From positions 62,001 to 126,000 of the forward strand of contig WPDH01000221.1 in assembly GCA_019137255.1 (NCBI GenBank): 64,000 nt of DNA, written 5' to 3'. The first letter of the stretch is position 1. Every line of letters begins with the position of its first letter. Of this stretch, positions 43,049 through 55,361 are shown piece after piece. The position numbers and the translations under genes are program-made. The notes beneath the pieces were generated by a model, which saw only the letters and a list, made by a program, of their open reading frames with translations, searched no databases and had not been told where the DNA came from. This DNA is from Corinectria fuckeliana (taxonomy: Eukaryota > Ascomycota > Sordariomycetes > Hypocreales > Nectriaceae).

Positions 43049-43719
43049 CTATTTTCGCTGCGCGCCAAAGTTGGTCCGCTTCTTGCTTGTCTGGGTGTCG
43101 TTCTCGCTATCCTCGTGGTCCTTCTTCTTCAATTTGTTCGCGTTCTTGATCGTTACCGACGTGGGCGTCGCGTGGTTCGACAAGTTGTCCCGAAAGGCCG
43201 CTGACAACGGCGTGGCGTGCGAAGCAGGCGTGGAGCCTCCCGAGCCCGGCGCAATTCCCTCCTGTGCGGGCAAAACCTGGTCAGCGTCCTCCGTCTTCCC
43301 CATCATGTTCAGCTGGAAGCCATCCTTACCAGGTTGTTCGGCCGGTATGAGATGGAAGACCGCGAGAAAACACGGTTCTGCTCCATGGTCCCCGTCTTCC
43401 GTCGCTGGGCAGCCGCGCCGCTTGTCCCCTTCATGTAGTTGTCGAACCCCGTGATGATGTTACCAGCCGGCGTGCTCTCGAGATACGCCGACTCCTTCTG
43501 CGCGATGCCATCCTCCACCTGCGTCTACCGAAAAGTCAGCAATGCCCCGGGAAAAGCAAGCATCGCTGTGCAGTTCACGATGCTCCTTACCAGACGTCTC
43601 TCCAAGAGCCTCCGCTTCTCGACCAGCTCTCGCACCCGAGCTTGCGCCTTCTTGTACTCGGACATTGTTGGTTGTCCCGCCCCAGAATTACCGGGGTTCT
43701 GTTGCTTGTTTTCTGCCAT
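43049..43719 (-). CDS. EAF6: Chromatin modification-related protein Eaf6
   Basis: Small subunit of the NuA4 histone acetyltransferase (and of NuA3 in yeast). Exons 43719-43591, 43524-43330 and 43276-43049 give 183 residues. The N-terminal coiled coil is YKKAQARVRELVEKRRLLER, followed across the first joint by VEDGIAQKESAYLESTPAGN and the signature IITGFDNYMKGTSGAAAQRR, then FSRSSISYRPNN. The C-terminus is low-complexity with SHATPLSAAFRDN and KLKKKDHEDSEND and ends TNFGAQRK, as in filamentous-fungal Eaf6. Intron 2 is 53 bp with a GCTGAC site just before its CCAG acceptor; the 43-codon first exon ends at a GTAAGG donor. Confidence 0.92.
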
Positions 43720-45364
43720 GCACCCTTGTCCGTGAGACTCGTGTCTGCTTCTAGCGGGGGGGTTCAGTAGGCGGTGGTCGAGGTGGTGAAGCTGGCGATT
43801 TGAAGCCTCAAGGTCAAAAGTCGGCCGCGTGCATCGGAATCGCGGGGTGTGGGTCCTTCCGGTACTTGGGTACATATTCGCGAGCCACGTGCTGACCGCA
43901 CCAGTTCGGATTTCCTTCCTCCGGTCGCGATACCGGTAATTAAACACCCCAACCATCCCACGCATGGCAGACTCCCCTCCTTCGTGTTATTCAGGAGCCT
44001 TTGGTCCAATTCTTGCGAACGAGACTCTGTACGCTCATGTGCTATTATTGCCGTTGTCGAGTGCACCCGCGCCCAACAGTCCCCAGAAGGTAGCGCCTTG
44101 TCTCATGCGCTTCTCCGTCGGCAGGACAAGGGACATTCCCGCCGCGTGGCGGAACCAGGAGACATAGGGCCAACACGTTGGACATGTCTGTCTCTATCTG
44201 TATCAAAATGGTCTCGGCTTCTTGATCTCTCCCATGGACCAAGCCTCAGCCGCCCCGCCGCGATGATCGGTTGCACGTTCGCCGGCAGCCCTCATCGCCC
44301 TCCTGCACCTCGACAACGCTACACTCCGAGCTACGTACGACAAGCAGAAGATGATCTCGACGTGATACTCTCAGGGAAGCCCGGCAGAATCTCGGTGGCG
44401 GACTCGGAAGCCCTCCACAGACTCGACCCGCTCCATCGACGATTAAAGCTATTATATCTACTAGTAAGTAGTAGGTTGGAGGACTCGTCCTCGGCGGTGA
44501 GTTCCATACCGTAGCCAAATCCATGCTCCATGCGACCAACCCGCTGTCGATAGCTACGACCTCGGCTTTACTCCCCAGTATATACGTCATGGTACATGGA
44601 CGAGGACACGCAGCCACATCCTTCGGTGTTGTTAGACACAGTGATATTGTAGAGTCACCAAATCAGACGCCAAAGGAAATCGTGCAGTTCCTACTCCGTA
44701 GAATAATTGGAGGTGCATGGCTGTTAGCTCCCGAACTAGTGGTCCGTGCGTGTAATGCTCCCGTGGCAAGGTGGCAAGGTGGGAGCGTGGGGTAAAAGTT
44801 CGATGCCAGTCAAGATTTGGGCTGATAACCAATCGTGGAAATAATACACACTCAAAACAGGTGGTGTTCGAAGTAGCGTCGACCGGCTTCTATACTTCAC
44901 CAAGGCTTCGCTCCCTCAAAGGATGGATCGAACAGCTGAGCGTGCAATGAGGGAAACGAGTTACACGGGAAGATGCGCGTCGAAAACGTTGGTGTGCACG
45001 GGAACCTTTGGTGACGCGAATGTCTCCAAGGGACCACCTGGACGGGAGTTGTTCCCCTCGAAGCTTGAATCTTTGTCCCTGATCAAATCATGACGCGCTC
45101 GTCGGTTGTCAGAAACACGGCTGTTTTGTGTGTATGTCTCAGAGCTATAGTTGCACGTACTGGACTAAAGAGTTGGTGTGCATCGGTAAACGGTTGAGGA
45201 AGTCTACCGGGGTATTTGGGTTTTTATTGTCATTCTACAATTGCAATGAGCATTTTCCTGTCTGCATCTCAACCGAAATCGTCGTATTCCAAAGCAAATT
45301 TTAAAGACCATGAGCCCGGTGCAGGCGGGAGAGCTTCGGCAGCAGTCAGGACGGTTAGCCTCAA
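43720..45364. other. Intergenic region, no confident gene
   Basis: Between the EAF6 start and the end of the SRRM1-like gene. A plus-strand frame from ATG 44263 (AEDDLDVILSGKPGRISVAD) has coding-like composition and a GTAAGT site at about 44464, but I found no partner exon. Nothing else is supported. Confidence 0.35.
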
Positions 45365-47038
45365 CTATCGGAGAACCATTCTGAAGGACATCTCGTCTTC
45401 ACTGTCGTCCTCTCTCAATTTCAGTCCTTGGGAATTTGTGCCCCTGTAGCTGTATATTGTGTCTGCGTCGCGCGGCTTGTCAGTGTCCGTGACAACACCG
45501 TTACCCTTCCTCCCGCAGCAATCACGCCTTACCCACCTCTGCGTCGTCTCTGACAGGCTCAACGTCAACTTTGGATGGCGGGCCGCGAGGTTCATCTTCA
45601 GAAATATCAGCTGACTTGCCCCGTGTTCTGGAGAGTGACGAAGCTGAGGAACTGTTCCGTCGTCGGCGGTTGCGAGATTCCGGTCTCTTTGAGGAACGTC
45701 GACCGCGCTGACCCGAGTTAGTTTGCTTCCGTCGAGGGCCATCATCCTCCACGTCCGAAGAGCCACCGTGTGTGCTTCCTGGCCCCTTGCCGCGGTTCTT
45801 GATGGATACACTGCGGCTACGACTACGAGACCTGGACGAGCCCCTAGATCTCGATGACGATACACTTCTAGAGTAGCGTTTGCGACGATCGACTGACCGG
45901 CTTCGCGAAGAAGAGTATCTCCTACGTTTTGGCGTAGGTGAGCGCTTCTCAGAAGAAGCAGAACGCGATCGACGGTTCGGCGCGTATCGACGTCCTCTGC
46001 CGTCACGGTTTTGTCGAGGTCGATAGGCATCAGCGCCGGGTGATCTTGACCTCTTGCGTTGATCTCGTCGTCCTCCTGGTGACCTTCGTCGGGTCTGGTG
46101 GCCCCGGCTGGCTGATCGATCAGTGCTGCGGGACGCACTCCCACTACGCGAATTCGACCGAGACGATGCCGGTGCCGATGCCGACCGACTGCGTGAACGC
46201 CGGCGAGTACCACGATCGCGCCCCCCACTACGTCGACCTCGTGGAACGTAGCTGTCGCGTCCGTACGAATCTCGCTGGTCGCGATTTCGGGGAGCTGGTG
46301 AGGGGGATCGATTTCCGTTCCTTCTGAAGCCACCTCGTCCTCTAGTATCGAATTCGCGGCCGCCTCGTCTCCCCTGCCAGGTGTCGCCACGTCCAGCGGC
46401 CCGGTCTCGGCGGTCGCGCTCTTTCATACTGTCGACTTCGCGACCTCGGCGGTCCAGTTCGTCGCGCCGTTTTCTGGCGTCCTCGGCGGCACGATCTGCT
46501 TCCATCTGGAACGAGTCAGCGCTAGACGTAACAATGCACGTGTTGGCATGACTCAATCCGTACCTTTTCTTGCATGAGCTCCAGCTTTTTGGCTTCCAGG
46601 AGCTCTTTGGGCACGCCCTGTGGGCTGCCCTGGGCACTCAAGAGTAGTCTCCATAAGTCCTTGCAAAAATGCGCCGTGTCTTTGTCGAGGAAGCCCGTGA
46701 GCTGGATCTGTAAGGACTTGACGTCCGGCTGCAAGGGCACGGTTAGAAGGCCCAGGTTTCTTCGGGGTAGACAGTAGGCGTACGTAGCGCGATCCCTCGA
46801 TCAGATTGAAGCAGAGCTCAATCACGACATCGTCTTCGTTGCCGAGTATTTCGATTATCTTGCTAGCAATCCACCTCAACAAAAAGGTCAGCAAGGACGA
46901 GAGGACCGATAGGGAGGGAGACGGGTCCACTGACTTTTTCATGACCTGGAGATTGACTTTCTGCATATCAACCTTCTGGCTGAACTCCGCAGGGAATTTT
47001 GTCGACTTCAAGAGTCGCGCATCTACCCCGGTAGCCAT
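45365..47038 (-). CDS. PWI-domain SR-related splicing factor (SRRM1-like)
   Basis: SRRM1-type proteins bridge splicing and 3'-end processing factors in the nucleus. Five exons: 47038-46935, 46874-46784, 46728-46564, 46505-45533 and 45462-45365, 476 residues. The N-terminal PWI domain (about 25-110) reads FPAEFSQKVDMQKVNLQVMK, then KWIASKIIEILGNEDDVVIE, FNLIEGSRYPDVKSLQIQLT and TAHFCKDLWRLLLSAQGSPQ. Next are a Glu/Lys/Arg helix (EAKKLELMQEKMEADRAAED), RGG repeats and a long Arg/Ser domain. The C-terminus depends on the last intron (GTAAGG...GCAG): reading through stops at 45522 after VGKA, while splicing adds YSYRGTNSQGLKLREDD, which looks like the conserved end of the family. Intron retention could therefore make a shorter isoform (inference). 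Confidence 0.9.
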
Positions 47039-47402
47039 GGCAGGCCAAATCGCGTTGTCAATGTCTAGGACAATGCGTTGTTAGGACTCGGATGAAAAAG
47101 TGACGTCGCCAATGGAAGATGCACTTTGGAATTCACTCTAGCTGCTAAAGTACGTACCTAATGCCGGTTGTCGTGCACGGACCGCTCAGTTTGGTTTTCA
47201 GGGCAATGGAACAGGCTGCTCTTCTCAGTACGTACCGGCACCCCACCCCGATGGATGCGCCAAGGTACCTAGTACTTAGTAAAGCCAAGTGAAGCTCTCA
47301 CGCGGTGCGTCATCTGAGGTAGCCTACAACACTTCAAGAACTTCTCCTCGACGTTGCACAGCCACCGTATACCTGTCCGTTCCGTAACAGCATCGTTGAG
47401 AT
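47039..47402. promoter_or_regulatory. Putative bidirectional promoter, SRRM1-like / NAS2
   Basis: 364 bp separate the divergent start codons and must contain both promoters and leaders. Confidence 0.45.
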
Positions 47403-48296
47403 ATGGGATTGCCTCTCAGAATGGAAAACCTCCACGCACCCACAGTGCCATCCGGGGAGACAAGCTCCTACGTAAGCAACGGCAATGCTGGGCAGCTGAG
47501 CTTCAAGGAGCTTGAACGAAAGAAGGGCGATATCGAAGCGGAACTCAAGGCACTCGGCAGCGTGCTGGACTCGGTACATTCATGAAGCCTTTGCGCCATG
47601 CACTATGCATTATCCTCTTCGTCTTGCTAATGAGTCGCCAGCATGGAGTGGACATGAACACGTCCCTCATCTCGCGAGACGGCTTCCCTCGCGCCGACCT
47701 CGATGTCGCTCAGGGTACTATGTGTTCCACGGCCTCTTTCGCATTTTCTAGCTAACATGTCCTAGTTCGGACAACAAGGGCTCGAATCATCTGTCTCCGA
47801 AATGATTATAAGGAAGTCATGGCCCGAATCGAGAAGTTCCTCCACGAACATTTTGCGAGCCTCGACGAGGCCGACAACGGACAGCCTCTCGGTCCCAGCG
47901 CCACGCAGCCCACCCTTCCAGACTCGCAGCCCGAGTCCTTAGATCCACCGTTCGCCAAGGTCAACACCGTTGCCGCGGGCAGCCCAGCTGAGGAGGCTGG
48001 CTTGAAGCCTGGAGACGAGGTTCGCAACTTCGGCTACGTGAACCGATCCAACAACGACAACCTCAAAAGGGTGGCAGAGTGTGTGCAGGGGAACGAAGGA
48101 GTACGTACAATGATCCAACGCCTTCTCGATGCATTGCGGCTAACTAGTCCCCTTTTTTTCCAACCAGAGCAGCGTATTCATCAAAGTATCACGGCCAGCA
48201 GGCGTGGCACAACGGGAGGAGCTACGGTTGACTCTAACCCCGAGAAAGGATTGGGGTGGACGAGGGATGTTAGGCTGCCATATCCTCCCACTCTGA
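47403..48296 (+). CDS. NAS2: 26S proteasome assembly chaperone Nas2 (PSMD9/p27 family)
   Basis: Chaperone that holds the Rpt5 ATPase during assembly of the proteasome regulatory particle; cytosol and nucleus. Exons 47403-47573, 47642-47714, 47766-48100 and 48168-48296 give 235 residues. The N-terminal helical domain shows MENLHAPTVPSGETSSYVSN, LSFKELERKKGDIEAELKAL and HGVDMNTSLISRDGFPRADL, then VRTTRARIICLRNDYKEVMA. The C-terminal PDZ domain is at about 130-215: FAKVNTVAAGSPAEEAGLKP, GDEVRNFGYVN and SSVFIKVSRPAG. It ends LTLTPRKDWGGRGMLGCHIL, the family tail. A second ATG at 47421 (MENLHAP) is an equally plausible start. Confidence 0.93.
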
Positions 48297-49800
48297 GGAC
48301 CAAGATCCCTGTGCACCTACGTTTGTCGACAGAGCCTAATTGCCTAGCAGAGCCGACTGCCTGGGCATCGCTCATGTAATCAGGTTACCTGGAAGTCCTG
48401 TAAACAGTGATAAATCCGAGGTGTTGAGTTATGGAATAAGCCACGAGCCCGACGAAGTCCAGGCCACGGAGGTAGTCTGACGACGGGACTGGCTCCAAGA
48501 GCGAGACACGTATCTACAATCCAGTCTAATCGTTGGGCAAAAAGATTGATTACAAAGCTGGCCCAGGTACCATCTATCATCTCTCCAAAATCGAGCTGAA
48601 GAACGTTGGCACAGTCCCGGGGCTTTGGTAGGCTGGATAAATCAAGAAATGCTGTTACTGTAGTTGGGAGCTCAGGTTGGGTTGTCCCTGGGTACCAAGG
48701 GCCTCCTCGTGCTATGGAGCTGGGCTGGATGCTGGGACAGCTTAATATTACATAGGTAGTAAGAGGACGGGCCCACTGAAATTAAAAACGGCTATGCTTC
48801 ATACCAGCATGAGATTCAGTGCCTCACTACGCATCGTGGAAGTGGTCTGATTGAATGAATCATTTCAGACGACGAGCTGGGCCTGATGGAATCACAGATA
48901 TCCGCATTAGCCTGCAGCCGGCCACTTACCACACGGTGTAACATCCATGCCAAGGTACCTAAGCTTATTGCTGGCCGGCATGCAATTCAGTTGCTAGAGA
49001 CATTGACATTGGGTATCTAGGCCTATCCGGCCACTTCGAGGTTGATCACACAAGAAAACGCATAACGTAGAGAATGCCAAGCGAACATACCTACGTGCCC
49101 AAGCATAGCAACCCGATTCCCCCCCAATATGTTGTGTGCCGTGTGCTCTGCGCCAGCGAAGAAAATTACCAGGCAACCACGCACCTGGACTGACCCGGTA
49201 CCCATGGATAGGTACCTAGGAAGGAAAACCAGCGGTGCCCAATCAGCATAGGCAGGTAGGACTACACGCCACAGGCACAAGGCGGTGACGAGATGATGGC
49301 GACAGTGCCCCGTAGGTACTTACAAAGTAGTACGCATTTTACTAGCGATGTACCTGTAATTACTTAGTAGTAGTAGTGATGAGTTGCTAGATTAGTACTG
49401 GCTGCTGTTTCCTGATTGAGAGGCGATGATGTCCGTGTTCCGTGATCCGTGATCCGTGCTGTGACATCACGTGCAGCCAGTCCACCCTGGGGCGACTGAA
49501 TTTTTCGCTTAAGGCCATTCCCCTGCCCAAAGTTCCCCGCCGCCTTCAAAACATCAGGTTGACTGCTCTGTCAAGTTCGTTCATCACCCGTACCCACATC
49601 CAACGACGCATCTCAAGGTATATAGGCTCCCTCTCCCCGCCGGCTTCGACCTCGGGAAGATCTCGTCTTCCTCCGACCGACTCCCTTGCGCCATCCCGAC
49701 CGCTCTGCAGCAGCTAACTCCCGCATCCCAGCACCCCCGCTTGTTTACGTCCTCCCGCGCACCTGTCGCTACACCATCCATCCATCCATCCATCTTCAAA
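48297..49800. other. Intergenic region and GSP1 promoter
   Basis: No gene supported. The part near 49458 has a CACGTG E-box-like site within ATCACGTGCAG, and a (CATC)n run lies just before the GSP1 start at about 49771-49795. Confidence 0.4.
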
Positions 49801-50775
49801 ATGGCTGAGCAGCAAGAAGCCCCTCCCACCTTCAAGCTTGTGCTTGTCGGCGATGGTGGTACCGGAAAGGTGTGTACGATCCCTCACCTCGTCGCGAACC
49901 CTCCCGCTCGACCTTATCGGCGGCCATGCTTCATTCACCCCGCCTCCCGTCACATTGGGCCGGAAATGCCATCGGCCTCGGAGCTCCATCGCTAACTGAA
50001 TTCCTCGCGCCCGAACAGACCACCTTCGTCAAGCGCCACTTGACTGGTGAGTTCGAGAAGAAGTACATGGCCACTCTCGGTGTCGAGGTCCACCCTCTCG
50101 ACTTCACCACCGTAAGTCTCGCGAACCCACGTCGGATGTGCGGGGTACTAATTCCCCCCCAGAACTTCGGAAAGATCCGCTTCGATGTTTGGGATACCGC
50201 CGGTCAGGAGAAGTTCGGTGGTCTTCGTGATGGTTACTACATCAACGGCCAGTGCGGTATCATCATGTTTGATGTCACCTCGCGCATCACCTACAAGAAC
50301 GTCCCCAACTGGCACCGTACGTTGATTCCCAGCCCATGCTATTGCTGGAGGCTCCAGCTCACGAACAAATTCCAGGTGACCTCGTCCGAGTTTGCGAGAA
50401 CGTCCCCATCGTTCTCTGCGGCAACAAGGTCGATGTGAAGGAGCGAAAGGTCAAAGCCAAGACCATCACCTTCCACCGAAAGAAGAACCTCCAGTACTAC
50501 GATATCTCTGCCAAGTCCAACTACAACTTCGAGAAGCCCTTCCTTTGGCTCGCCCGCAAGCTCGTTGGCAACCCTCAGCTCGTGCGTTCCCCCTTGAGGC
50601 CCCCGTCTAAACTTGATCGGATTACTAACTGTTGACGTAGGAGTTCGTTGCTGCTCCTGCCCTCGCTCCCCCCACCGCCGAGGTCGACAAGGAGCTTCTC
50701 AAGCAGTACGAGAACGAGATGATCGTGGCCGCCACCATGCCCCTGCCTGGTGAGCTTTCCGATGACGACCTGTAA
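49801..50775 (+). CDS. GSP1: Ran GTPase
   Basis: Small GTPase that gives direction to nuclear transport and helps spindle and nuclear envelope assembly. Five exons, 49801-49869, 50019-50111, 50163-50316, 50376-50581 and 50641-50775, encode 218 residues. All G boxes are seen: P-loop GDGGTGKTTFVKRH across the first joint, switch I EKKYMATLGVEVHP, switch II DVWDTAGQEKFGGLRDGYYI, NKVD in VLCGNKVDVKERKVK, and SAK in YYDISAKSNYNFEKPF. The C-terminus ends in the acidic tail ELSDDDL without a prenylation cysteine, as in Ran rather than Rab or Ras. Translation starts at the first ATG of MAEQQEAPPTFKLVLVG. The exon-to-family match leaves no doubt. Confidence 0.97.
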
Positions 50776-53333
50776 ATGACTCGCGCGGTCACGGGAAACT
50801 TTGTTGAGGAGGATACTCCATGCTCCCAGCGGATTGGGATATGGGAAGTATTTGAGGATGGCACATAGGCAGCCGGAATGACCATTTATGAGATACAGGA
50901 CGAAGGTCTTGGGGTTTACAGTAGCGTGATTATGAACGGCACAAAAGACGGCCGTCATCCCTCACTTGAGGTAGAGGGGGTGGTGCCACTGCACAGAGCA
51001 GTGGCCTCTTTAGTTAGCTAGATGTCCTTCAACAAAACGACACCACGGCCAAGTTTGCGTAGCTTGGCTAAGAAGTTCTCCTTCATATACGTTCGCCTCG
51101 TTTTAGCATGATGATGGTTCTGGTTGCAGGGTGAACGTTGCTGATGGCGACGACGAAAGTTCCAGTGCTTCAAGAACCTCAGATTAGCGAGTATCAAGGT
51201 GTCTCGGGATGTCTCGGGATGTCTTGTCCTTGCTTGCCAGTTTGTTCGTTCTATTGAGGAATGGTTGTCGACCTAGGTCGATTAGATTGTGTGGTCTGAG
51301 ATGGATCCCTCTTAATTTCACGTCGTAGCGAATCGACTTTTGACAGGTTTAAATGGCGGTCTTGGGCTGTGTATATCTGAACCAAATAGGAGATCCAGCT
51401 GGGGAACCTGCCACCTCTAACAATGGAACCCTTAGTATTAGAAATGAATGGGTGAAAACACAGCATTTGCCAGTGTAGCTACCCTACAAGCTCGCCTCCG
51501 TCTGCTGATAAGAACAAAAATCACCGATTGCCCGGTCTCCACGGGTCCCCCTAAAACTTTGCCGCCCTGTCATCCGCAGCCACACTTTGTGCTTTTGTTG
51601 GGGAACTTCGGGCTTCCCCACCGAAAAAAAGGATTCCTACATCATCTCACTTTGTTTTATTAACTTCGTCCAGTAACTACAAGTACTAGCTAACGATATA
51701 ACGACGCTGCTGCCTTCGGGTGATGGTCTCAGCCTCTGTATTATTGGGCGGACCATGCACTACGGCTTCATACATACTCCAGCTTTGCACGCGATTGGTA
51801 CCTGTAGCTACTACGTAGTAATATCTGGTTTCCATGTTTTAAGTACCCCGATGCTGGAACGCGACTCGTCGAAGGTTGATGGCAAGGACCACGATAGCAG
51901 GGATGGCCATGTCGCGGATCGAGTTAATGAGATTAGACTTGGCGTCGTGATTTAGTTAAATGGGATGGATGGCGCGCAGAACACCCCTGGCGCTGGCGCA
52001 TGCAGCCACTTAATGAAGCAGGGGTCGCGAACATGGCCGTGAGAGGACCCAGGGATCATCAAACCGTTCCTTCACAGCGTGGGGCGGAGGGGAGGGGGAA
52101 TGGAAGAGTCGAAGCATGGCGGTGGAAGGAAATGAGTGGACAGCGTTGTGTGTTGTTGTTATTGTTTTGGCGCCGTCTGCGGCATCAACATCAACATCAA
52201 CATCAACATCGGCGGGTCTGGTCGAGCACCCCGAGCATTAACGAGATGCGAGAATGGCCTGCAACGGCGGCCCATCATTGGAGCAGTCTTAGCTCGACGG
52301 CATAGGGACGGGGCAAGTTGACGGGGAGGACTGGGGGGGCTGGGAAGGGACGTCAATACATTTGATAGAGAAAAAAGCAAATGGACACGCATATTTGCAC
52401 TGCACGCGTGTGCGTGTGGGTGGGTGAAGGACGGAGAGCGCGTCTCTTGGTCGGTTGCGGGGGAGATGCATCTGTTTTAAAGAGCTACTATGTAGGAAAA
52501 AATAACATGGGTCGAGGCAAGTCTCGTATCGGGACCAAAATAAACGGCGGGAACCACAGAGAAACCCATTGAAACCGCGACGCAACAGCATGGCTGGGAC
52601 GCAACTGGGCGTTGGGCCTTAAGGATGTCAGGCCCGTTCGGATGACCCAAAAAGAAGGTCGGGAAGGCGGTCAGTGGACAAGCGAAGAGGGAAGAGAGCA
52701 GACTCGACGACAGTGGAATAGTCAGGAGGCTGGGAGGCACTTTGCCCGTACGTATTGAAGCGCTATTCGTCCATCCATATGCAGTTTTGTATGTGTTTTG
52801 TAGAGTGGAGAGGGTGAGAGGCGGCGACAGATCCAAAAAGACAGGGGGGCACGTGCAACGCGTGTTGACATGGTTTCCCGATTGGGACACGGCTACCACA
52901 GTCGCGCTCAGGGATTGGCCAAAAGGTGGGCGAAAAACGCGGAGGCGCAAGGCGGCGGGAAGGGCAGGGACGATGGGATGGGGCCTGGGCCGCCTCGCTT
53001 TAGCACTTGCCCATTTGGCATTCCTCCCCCCTCCGCGGTTCCACGTCCAAGCCCACACCCACGCTCACGTACCTCACACGCCCGACGCCCACACGTCCCC
53101 GGTTTGCACCTCGACTTCACACGACGACCTCTTTCTTTCTTTTGCTCTTCTTCTTCTCCTCGCCTCTTCCATCTTCTCGTCTGGTCTATCTGTGCTGCTT
53201 ACTTTCCATCCTATTCTCTCCTCTCTCCTCTCTCCTCCTCCGCCCGACGCTATCCTCCTTCTTGACCGCCCCTCAGTAATGCCTCTCGTCGTCTCATAAG
53301 GCCATCTCCGTCTTCCTCCTCGCTCTCCACGCC
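50776..53333. other. Long intergenic region upstream of the homeobox gene
   Basis: 2.5 kb without a supported gene. The left end should be the GSP1 3' UTR. Features: an (ATCAAC)n run at 52183-52210 and a long pyrimidine-rich leader at 53110-53330 before the homeobox ATG. Large upstream regions are usual for regulatory genes. Confidence 0.4.
52183..52210. repeat. Hexanucleotide tandem repeat (CATCAA)n
   Basis: Nearly five perfect CATCAA units. Confidence 0.8.
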
Positions 53334-55361
53334 ATGGCCGACACCTCTCCCATCGCCTCCTCCTCCGTCTTGCCGGGCCAGCATGCGGGCTCCTCCGCCG
53401 GCCACCATGACGAATCCTTCACGCACCAGACCCTCCCCCCGCTTGCCAGTGCCGCCCACAACCCCCAGCCGGCTTCGGAGACCGAGAAGCATCCCAAGGG
53501 CAAGCGGAAGCGAACTGCGTATGTCGATGTCCTCGGTTTTGGGTGCGATGCCGCTCTGGGGACTTCAGATGAGCTAATATTGGGCCAATTGGACGATGTA
53601 GGGCCAAGGATAAGATGATCCTCGAGGAAGCATACAGCAACAACCCCAAACCCGACAAGCAAGCGCGTCTCGAGATAGTGCAGCGCGTCTCATTAAATGA
53701 GAAGGAAGTCCAGGTACGCACGAGCCCTCGTCTACTCTAGGAGCACATCGAGTTTTACACCCACCTCCGCTCGCGTGACAGCATGGTCGAACACTTAACG
53801 CGTCTCGCCCAATGCCTGGAGAGCATCCATTAACTGACACGATCTTTCAGATCTGGTTCCAGAACCGACGACAGAACGACAGACGAAAATCGCGCCCTCT
53901 ATCCGCACAAGAGATTGCTGCCCTCAGATATGGAGGCATGCACGTTATTACGTCGGATCCAATCATGAACCGCACACCTAGCAAACCCGACAAGTCGTTC
54001 CCGGCATCTGACCCCGCCAGTTCTCGAATTTCGGATCGCATTGCTGCATCTCCCCGGCCTCTTGCGCAGACTCCTTCGATTTCTCGATCTCACTCAGAGA
54101 TCATCCTCAACACGCCCTTACCTGCGAGCCAAGAGGGCATTCCACGCTCTCATCCCGACGTGACCCCCAAGCGCGACGACCCTACCCCATCCAACGACTC
54201 CCACGATGGCCTTCACTCGCTGTCCAGCTCTATGTCTAGCTCTGTTGGATACCTTGCAAATAGATGGAATCTTGGCAGCTCATTTTCTACACCGTCCACT
54301 CTTGGACGTGGCGGTGACGACTCCTTCAAGTACGTTAGATTGTGTTTACTAAGTGAAGTGTAGACTAACTTGTATGCAGGCTCGAGCCCTTTCCCCCATC
54401 GTCGTGCTCCTCTGAACCATCTCAACCATCAAGCCAGTCCCATTCTAAAGTCCGCTTGTCACTGTCCTTAGAAGGAAAGGCAGAACTCGTTTCCAACCAA
54501 GCCTCTCCCACTCGTAACCCTCCCTCAAGACCTTCCTCCACTACTCCTCCAACTCTGCCTCATGTGCGTCAGCGAAGCCTGCAGCGAAGCCACAGTGCTC
54601 TCCCAAGCATCACTCTCCCCCCCATATCAACGCTCACGAATTCCTTGCCCCCACGACTGATGAGAGGCCGTTCGCGTGACGTACATGCCTGGGAATCATG
54701 TGCAGATGCGGAGAAGCGCGACGAGCTCACGGCTCAGGCGGAACACGAGTCGAACGGCTCAGCAATTGCCGCTATTAGCCTTCTCAGATCGTCCAGTGGA
54801 GTGCTCCAGCCGAGCACCGCCAAGCGTAACGCGCCCATGTCGAAACCTCAGCGGCCTCACCAGGCGAAAAAGGCCAAGCTCAACCGCAGCGGTTCCAGCA
54901 TCTCCCGGCTAGAGGCGGACGCGGAAGAAGGCGAGAAACCCGAAAAGGAGTACGGCAAAGTGAAGGTGTCGATGTTGGTTTCGCCTTCAGGGGACTCGGA
55001 CAAGGAGAACTGGAGTCCGGACGAGGACAGAAACTCGGCTGAGTCTCACCGCCGAAGACTGCTACCGCCCGCGCTTCCGCCTGCGCTTCTCAAGGCTCCG
55101 AATCCCCGACGACCCGGCCGAGTGCTTCAGGAGCACAAAGGTACGAATTTCCTCGGAAATCGTTCCAACACGGCTCCCGCGCGGCACCGCAACCTGATCA
55201 AGGAAGGTGTCGAGATTTTCGAGGATGCGGTCAAACGCCCGAATGTCTCTCGCGAGGACGATGTTGAGAGATTTATGCGAGGTGAAGTTAGCCCCAGCAA
55301 GAAGCCCGACATGGATTGTGTGGCCGGGCTTCTGTCCCTCAGCCAGGGTGCGTGGCGATGA
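53334..55361 (+). CDS. Homeobox transcription factor, Yox1/Yhp1-like
   Basis: Nuclear DNA-binding protein; yeast Yox1/Yhp1 repress early cell-cycle genes, and the role here is inferred only from the homeodomain. Exons 53334-53518, 53602-53713, 53851-54329 and 54380-55361 give 585 residues. The homeodomain (about 55-115) is assembled over two joints: KGKRKRTAAKDKMILEEAY, NNPKPDKQARLEIVQRVSLN and recognition helix VQIWFQNRRQNDRRKSRPL with the invariant Trp, Phe, Asn and Arg. The rest is disordered and rich in Ser, Pro and Thr with many SP/TP sites, such as RTPSKPD and VSPSGDSDKENWSPDEDRN; the latter resembles CDK-targeted regions. A short C-terminal VAGLLSLSQGAW is a possible interaction motif. 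Confidence 0.9.

Noticed and set aside
43849..44514. 221-codon plus-strand frame upstream of EAF6
   Set aside because: Starts across the EAF6 promoter, mostly low-complexity Ser/Arg/Pro; the only coding-like part (from 44263) has no partner exon.
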